Assembly (NCBI GenBank): GCA_946183815.1 | Contig: CAMHDG010000053.1 | Span: 1-8,753 of the forward strand | Origin: an uncultured bacterium | GTDB taxonomy: Bacteria; Cyanobacteriota; Vampirovibrionia; Gastranaerophilales; Gastranaerophilaceae | Reading direction: 5' to 3' | Length of the DNA: 8,753 nt | Notes under the pieces: generated by a model | The model's database searches: none | What the model was told of the DNA's origin: nothing | The model's input: only the letters and a program-made list of their open reading frames with translations | Shown here: piece by piece, positions 4,691 to 8,753 of the stretch | Layout: every line of letters begins with the position of its first letter | Numbering within the stretch: position 1 is the stretch's first letter | Translations under genes and position numbers: made by a program

Positions 4691-6043
4691 TTACTTATGG
4701 ATAAAGTTTTTTACAAACCCTATCGCAGCATAAGTCGCATGACGCTCACTACGTTCAAAGGCTTTTTGCCCTGTTTTATTAAACAATTTATCAGTAAACG
4801 AACCTACGGTTTCACCTGTACCTGCATTAGAGGCAGCACCGCCATTCATTGCCTCAATATTAGTATAAGCGAGAGTACCCGCTGTTTTTACACTTGTTTG
4901 AGCCCCTGCATTTGCAAATGATTGGGTTGCATTACCTAAAACATAGCCGCCCACTTTATTTGTATATTTTGCAACAGTTGGTGCTAAATGTTCGTTTACA
5001 GCCGTTCCAAGTCCCTGAACCATACCTGTTTTTGCCAAACCTTTTACAACTGCTTTCCCGAATTTTGCACCGCCATAAGTCAAAGCACCATCTGCAAGAA
5101 CTTCTGCTCCGGTAGCGAGTGGGTTTTCTCTGCCTTGTTGAGAAGTAAAAGCATTTACTCCATTGACTGCGGTAAGTGTCATACACGCACCTTCAATTCC
5201 CGCAGCAGCAGGGCATGCCAGCATAGTGCCCGTTACCACTGTCGCTTTGACTGCAAACCCGCCGGTTTCCTGTGAATCAGCATAATTTCTGACACGATTT
5301 ACAATGTCCATCGATTTCAATTCTTTTGCTATTTGTGCTCTTTTACTTTTATCACTCGTTTTTTTATAATTCGCCAGTCCATCAGAATACTTTTTCAAAT
5401 CTTTTCTTACCATATCAGCGGTATTACCTGTCAGATTAATGACATCATTATTCCAAAGTTTACTTATACCATCTGCAATATCTTCACAAATACCGTCTTG
5501 TTTTAATCTTTGCATAAACTCCTGTGTGGCAGTATCATAATCAGTTTTCAACTCTGAATAAGTCTTATCATTTACCGCACTCTTTACATTTGTCAGTGCA
5601 ATATTAAAACTCTTTTGGACTTCATCATTAAGAGATTTAACCTGTGCATCAAGTTTCGACTTAACATCTCTATCAGGGTCAATCACCATTGCATCAGCCC
5701 GATAAGCAAACGACTTGAACTGTGAGTTTAACTTGTTTGCATAAGCATTTTTCGCATCAAAATTTAACTCTTTTAATAGTGCCTCACTCACACCTTTTGT
5801 ATCAAGTTTTTGAGCCGATAACATATACTGCTTCGCTGACATATCAGAAAGTTCTATTTTCTTGTTCTTATTATTGTCATAAGAACTAAACACCGATTTA
5901 TTATTGCCTTGTTGCGCTTTTACAGGTTTATCGGACACACCACTACCAACAAAACCTTCAACAGTTTGCTTTCTTTCTTCAAGACCTTTAGCAATCTGCC
6001 CAAATCCGAATTGTTGGTTGCTTTTGTTATCAATAGGTGGCAT
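4691..6043 (-). CDS. Hypothetical 450-residue protein with EF-hand-like loop and Gly/Ala-rich half
   Basis: Not a family I recognise. I use ATG at 6043 (AGGA 11 bases upstream); an in-frame TTG at 6049, five bases from the same AGGA, would add two residues. There is no signal peptide; the first 60 residues are polar and rich in Asn, Gln, Ser and Lys. Residues 56-67 fit the 12-residue EF-hand loop (D56, N58, N60, hydrophobic I63, E64, D67). About 85-255 is charged and helical, with repeated Lys/Asp/Leu patterns. From about 260 to 413 the protein turns Gly/Ala/Thr-rich with hydrophobic stretches (for example 263-300) that may insert in or pack against a membrane. A substrate or translocator of the export system represented by the divergent flhB is possible because of position and composition, but no homology supports it. 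Confidence 0.82.
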   Translation of the reverse strand: MPPIDNKSNQQFGFGQIAKGLEERKQTVEGFVGSGVSDKPVKAQQGNNKSVFSSYDNNKNKKIELSDMSAKQYMLSAQKLDTKGVSEALLKELNFDAKNAYANKLNSQFKSFAYRADAMVIDPDRDVKSKLDAQVKSLNDEVQKSFNIALTNVKSAVNDKTYSELKTDYDTATQEFMQRLKQDGICEDIADGISKLWNNDVINLTGNTADMVRKDLKKYSDGLANYKKTSDKSKRAQIAKELKSMDIVNRVRNYADSQETGGFAVKATVVTGTMLACPAAAGIEGACMTLTAVNGVNAFTSQQGRENPLATGAEVLADGALTYGGAKFGKAVVKGLAKTGMVQGLGTAVNEHLAPTVAKYTNKVGGYVLGNATQSFANAGAQTSVKTAGTLAYTNIEAMNGGAASNAGTGETVGSFTDKLFNKTGQKAFERSERHATYAAIGFVKNFIHK

Positions 6044-6214
6044 GCTCAAAAATATCCTTATATATTATATATATAATAAGTATATACATACCAAAATATT
6101 GACTTTTTTTTACAAAATAATTAAAAACTGTTAACAAACTGATATAGTTGAGAGATTACAGAGTCAGGAATTTATGATATACTTATAGGGTAATTAAACG
6201 AAAGGCTATCACAA
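6044..6214. promoter_or_regulatory. Divergent control region between the 450-residue protein gene and flhB
   Basis: Very AT-rich, with an alternating TA run at about 6058-6088. For the leftward gene TTGGTA (6094-6089) and TATATA (6071-6066) on the minus strand are 17 bases apart. For flhB, TTACAG (6156-6161) and TATACT (6178-6183) are 16 apart, followed by AAAGG (6201-6205) nine bases before the ATG. I see no FliA-type (TAAA...GCCGATAA) promoter. The promoter calls are tentative. Confidence 0.45.
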
Positions 6215-7291
6215 ATGGGAGATGAAGATAAGCAGTTTGACGCCACTCCCCAGAAACTGCAAAGAGCAAGAAAAGAAGGTCAGGTCGTAAAGTCAAAAGA
6301 CGTATCTACGGCAATATCTTTACTTGTTGTTTTCTCATTTATACTTATGATGGCACCGATATCATGGAACTTAATTTGCGGATTGTTTAAGAATTTGTAT
6401 ACCCAGATACCAAATCAGCACGTCAGTGAGATAGGCTATTTGTATGTTCTGACATCAGCGGTTCTGCCAACGCTGGCAATTATTGGTACAACTCTTGTAG
6501 TTGCAGCATTTATAGCGGCTCTGGGAGATTTTATTCAGGTCGGACCTCTTGTTGCTATCGCACCATTAATTCCAAAATTAGACAAACTTAACCCTACAAA
6601 ATATTTTAAGAATCTTTTTTCGATAAAAACATTGTTTGAATTATTCAAAAATATATTAAAGGTATGTATATTAGGTCTTGTTGGCTGGACAGTTTATTCT
6701 GCCCATCTAAAAGGTATTCTCATGCTTGCTGCAATAGATAATAATTTCGCTGTTATGAACGAGTTTGCAAGTCTTATAAAAGACTTTATTTACAAAGCGT
6801 GTCTTGCTTTTTTAATTATTGCGGTTGCTGACTACGGTGTTACCAGATGGAAATTCTTAAAAGATCAAAAGATGTCATTTAAGGAAATAAAAGATGAATA
6901 CAAAAACCAGGAAGGCGACCCTCACGTTAAAGCGGCACTGCGTCAAAGACGTATGCAAATGTTACAGAGAGGTGCGATGGATTCTGTTGCAGAAGCAGAT
7001 TTTGTAGTCAGAAACCCAACCCACGTGGCATGTGCTTTAAAATATGACGCTCAAACAATGATGTCACCAACTTTACTGATGAAAGGGGCGGAACTTATTG
7101 CACAGGAAATTTTGAGAATAGCAGAAGAAAATAATGTTCCGATAATAGAAAACCCGCCTGTTGCGCGTGCACTATACAGAATGGTTGAAATAGGACAACA
7201 GATACCGCCTGAGTTGTTTAAAGCGGTCGCTGAAATTCTGCTTTTTGTTTACAACTTGAAAAATAAACAAAATCAAGGTAATATAGGATAA
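6215..7291 (+). CDS. flhB: Flagellar/type III export apparatus switch protein FlhB
   Basis: Inner-membrane component of the flagellar-type export gate; its self-cleaving cytoplasmic domain switches export from rod/hook to filament class substrates. At 358 residues it has the usual length. Residues 10-31 (ATPQKLQRARKEGQVV, then KSKDV) are the conserved cytoplasmic start. Hydrophobic segments at about 31-50, 78-105, 145-165 and 190-207 give the four membrane helices. The autocleavage motif NPTH is intact at 267-270, preceded by EADFVVR and followed by VACALKYD. The end (ARALYRMVEIGQQIPPELF, 317-335) is more FlhB-like than injectisome SctU-like, though an injectisome role cannot be excluded. No flhA or other flagellar gene is adjacent; the next gene, 32 bases on, is a sigma factor. 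Confidence 0.88.
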   Translation: MGDEDKQFDATPQKLQRARKEGQVVKSKDVSTAISLLVVFSFILMMAPISWNLICGLFKNLYTQIPNQHVSEIGYLYVLTSAVLPTLAIIGTTLVVAAFIAALGDFIQVGPLVAIAPLIPKLDKLNPTKYFKNLFSIKTLFELFKNILKVCILGLVGWTVYSAHLKGILMLAAIDNNFAVMNEFASLIKDFIYKACLAFLIIAVADYGVTRWKFLKDQKMSFKEIKDEYKNQEGDPHVKAALRQRRMQMLQRGAMDSVAEADFVVRNPTHVACALKYDAQTMMSPTLLMKGAELIAQEILRIAEENNVPIIENPPVARALYRMVEIGQQIPPELFKAVAEILLFVYNLKNKQNQGNIG

Positions 7292-7323
7292 GGAAATTCC
7301 GTATAATTTTTTTAGATTAAACC

Positions 7324-7974
7324 ATGGATAAACAGAGTCTATTAAAACAGTATGTAAGTATAGTTCAGAGAGTAGCCAAGATTGAGCAACGCCGTGTACC
7401 TAATCACATGATTGAGTATGAGGAATTGGTCAGTATCGGCATTATTGCTGTGCAGGCAATGATTAAAAATAAAACAGAAGAACAACTCCAAAAATATAAC
7501 GATGCTTATATGGGTACTGCTGTAAAATGGGCTATCAGAAATGAATTGCGTCACAGATACAAATGGTACTCAATGAAACAAAAATCTGACAGTGATAACG
7601 AAGAGGGTTCTGAAGGCGAAGAAAATTCAACGGGCTCTGTAAAGGAAGCAGTTTATCAGACAATTCTTTCAATAGATAGTTTGGCGGCTGCTGCAAGTGA
7701 TAATGATTCCCCATTTGACTTTATAAAAGACCCTCATGCCATGCCTGACGAAAACGCTGAAATCGTTGAAATGAGCCGACTTATCAAAGAGGCGATTGCT
7801 AATTTACCACAAAAAGAAAGAACTGTTGTTGAATACAGATTTTATCGTAATATGCAGGCAAAAGACATTGCAACAATGATTGGGCTGTCTCCTTCTCGTA
7901 TTACACGTATTATTCAGGGGGCACTTGTTCAGATTAGAGAATATCTGAAATCAAAGGGAAGAAACGATTATTAG
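7324..7974 (+). CDS. RNA polymerase sigma factor, sigma-70 family, FliA (sigma-28)-like
   Basis: A 216-residue alternative sigma factor. Region 2 spans about residues 5-85, with EYEELVSIGIIAVQAMIK (31-48) for core binding and YMGTAVKWAIRNELRHRYKW (62-81) for -10 recognition. Region 4 spans about 157-212, with LPQKERTVVEYRFYRNM (161-177) and the helix-turn-helix AKDIATMIGLSPSRITRIIQ (179-198). Between them lies an acidic low-complexity stretch (SDSDNEEGSEGEENSTG, 88-104) in place of an ordinary region 3. The frame upstream of ATG 7324 is closed by TAA, so the start is fixed, yet there is no clear ribosome binding site. Its position directly after flhB suggests control of flagellar or export genes (FliA-like), but I withhold the symbol because region 3 is atypical. 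No anti-sigma gene is visible. Confidence 0.85.
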   Translation: MDKQSLLKQYVSIVQRVAKIEQRRVPNHMIEYEELVSIGIIAVQAMIKNKTEEQLQKYNDAYMGTAVKWAIRNELRHRYKWYSMKQKSDSDNEEGSEGEENSTGSVKEAVYQTILSIDSLAAAASDNDSPFDFIKDPHAMPDENAEIVEMSRLIKEAIANLPQKERTVVEYRFYRNMQAKDIATMIGLSPSRITRIIQGALVQIREYLKSKGRNDY

Positions 7975-7975
7975 T

Positions 7976-8753
7976 CTATTTTAAACCTACATGATGACCT
8001 TGATGGTATTGAGCAGACTCAATACTTAAATTCATAAACTCAAAATCATCATAATCAACATAAGCAGTTTGCATAAGGTTTTTTCCTGCTTTTATTGTAA
8101 TCACGTTATTTTGATTATATTTTATAAGATTTTTTGGTAGTTTAATTTTTTGATTATCGCCGTTAATTTGAATTTCTGCAATTTTATGACCGTTCAGATA
8201 AACAGATGGCGGGCTTGCAAACGAGGTGGTTATCCTGTTTTGTCCCATGCCTCTTGCCATTGCCGTATCGATACCTAAAATCGAACCAAATACGAGATAT
8301 TGCTGCATATTAGAGGTTGTAGCAGGGATATAAAAAGTTTTGTTATAAACAGGTCCGCTTGCATAAGATTTAAAATTACCTGCATTTGCGGAAAAACCTG
8401 AATAGTTATTATCGCCTAAATGACAAAGAGCAGTTTCTACTTTTATATCAAACGGGTTTGATATTTCAATCTCTACAACAAATGGGATATAAGCATGTCT
8501 TTTTAATAAGGTCATTGAAAAAGGTTTGTAATTATTTTTTTCTACTGACATAATAGCGTTACCGTTAATGGCAGTTTTCAGTTCAAAATGACCGTTCACA
8601 TCAGTATAAGCAACGAAGTTTGAAGATGGAACAGTAACCTTTGCATTGGGAACAGGTTTGCCTGTTCTTTTATCAATAACCGTACAGAAAGGTTTAACTC
8701 TTTCATTAGTATTTACCCCGCCTTCAATCATTGTTGCGGAGGCAAATAAAGGA
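7976..8753 (-). CDS. Secreted protein with carboxypeptidase-regulatory-like (Ig-like) domain, partial (5' end beyond the right edge)
   Basis: An internal Met at 8731 could serve as start, but the frame stays open to the edge, and the residues before it read PLFASA-T, the end of a signal peptide with an A-x-A cleavage site, so the true start lies outside the window. Counting from that Met, residues 15-55 (CTVIDKRTGKPVPNAKVTVP, then TDVNGHFEL) are a typical carboxypeptidase-regulatory-like/Ig fold, found in exported proteins. Residues 95-245 look like an all-beta sandwich (HLGDNNYSGF at 104-113, PPSVYLNGHKI near 174-184, KNLIKYNQNNVITIKAG near 200-216) resembling galactose-binding-like or carbohydrate-binding modules. 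There are no catalytic motifs. Its stop is one base from that of the convergent sigma factor gene. Confidence 0.8.
   Translation of the reverse strand, partial: PLFASATMIEGGVNTNERVKPFCTVIDKRTGKPVPNAKVTVPSSNFVAYTDVNGHFELKTAINGNAIMSVEKNNYKPFSMTLLKRHAYIPFVVEIEISNPFDIKVETALCHLGDNNYSGFSANAGNFKSYASGPVYNKTFYIPATTSNMQQYLVFGSILGIDTAMARGMGQNRITTSFASPPSVYLNGHKIAEIQINGDNQKIKLPKNLIKYNQNNVITIKAGKNLMQTAYVDYDDFEFMNLSIESAQYHQGHHVGLK

Noticed and set aside
4894..5275. Several rightward and leftward frames inside the 450-residue gene
   Set aside because: Alternate-frame shadows with Cys/Arg/His-rich, unnatural composition and no ribosome binding sites.
5904..6134. Rightward 76-residue frame over the start of the 450-residue gene and the control region
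   Set aside because: Mostly antisense to the coding start and runs into an AT-rich promoter region.

Overview
This is a low-GC bacterial chromosome segment with short intergenic gaps, strong AT-rich promoters and mostly ATG starts. It carries a complete shikimate-pathway enzyme (AroA), a flagellar-type export switch protein (FlhB), a sigma-70 family factor of the FliA type, a LicD-family surface-glycan enzyme and several small proteins of unknown function. The N-terminal 'PKFTGY' tag of one small protein, the 'NIFSISDYGETH...LFGLKIKF' leader of the LicD protein and the overall gene mix remind me of gut Vampirovibrionia/Melainabacteria (Gastranaerophilales). That placement is inference from memory (perhaps 50 to 60 percent) and cannot be proved from this window.

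Layout. Positions 1-1134 are read leftward: an XRE regulator (778-1134), a 29-codon remnant of a gene start (638-727) and a LicD-family gene cut by the left edge (1-536). Positions 1242-2466 are read rightward: a second XRE regulator and two small putative membrane proteins. The two regulators diverge from a control region with two tandem 18-bp palindromes, one lying on a well-formed -10 box. Positions 2467-3023 hold no gene but a mosaic of short palindromic repeats, one of which also occurs at 581-655. A near-consensus promoter (2967-2995) then drives a small charged protein and aroA. aroA converges, with one base between the stops, on a 450-residue protein of unknown function with an EF-hand-like loop and a long Gly/Ala-rich half. 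That gene diverges from flhB, which is followed by the sigma factor gene. The sigma gene again converges with a one-base gap on a probably secreted protein that runs off the right edge.

How the genes may work together. FlhB and the sigma factor form a small export/expression pair, and the signal-peptide-less protein transcribed away from flhB is a reasonable but unproven candidate substrate. The XRE pair and the two membrane proteins look like a self-regulated accessory cassette. The aroA unit is housekeeping. The most interesting observations are the structured dispersed repeat, whose two copies keep a hairpin through compensatory base changes, the two-operator divergent regulator switch, and the LicD-like gene remnant that ends inside a copy of the repeat.
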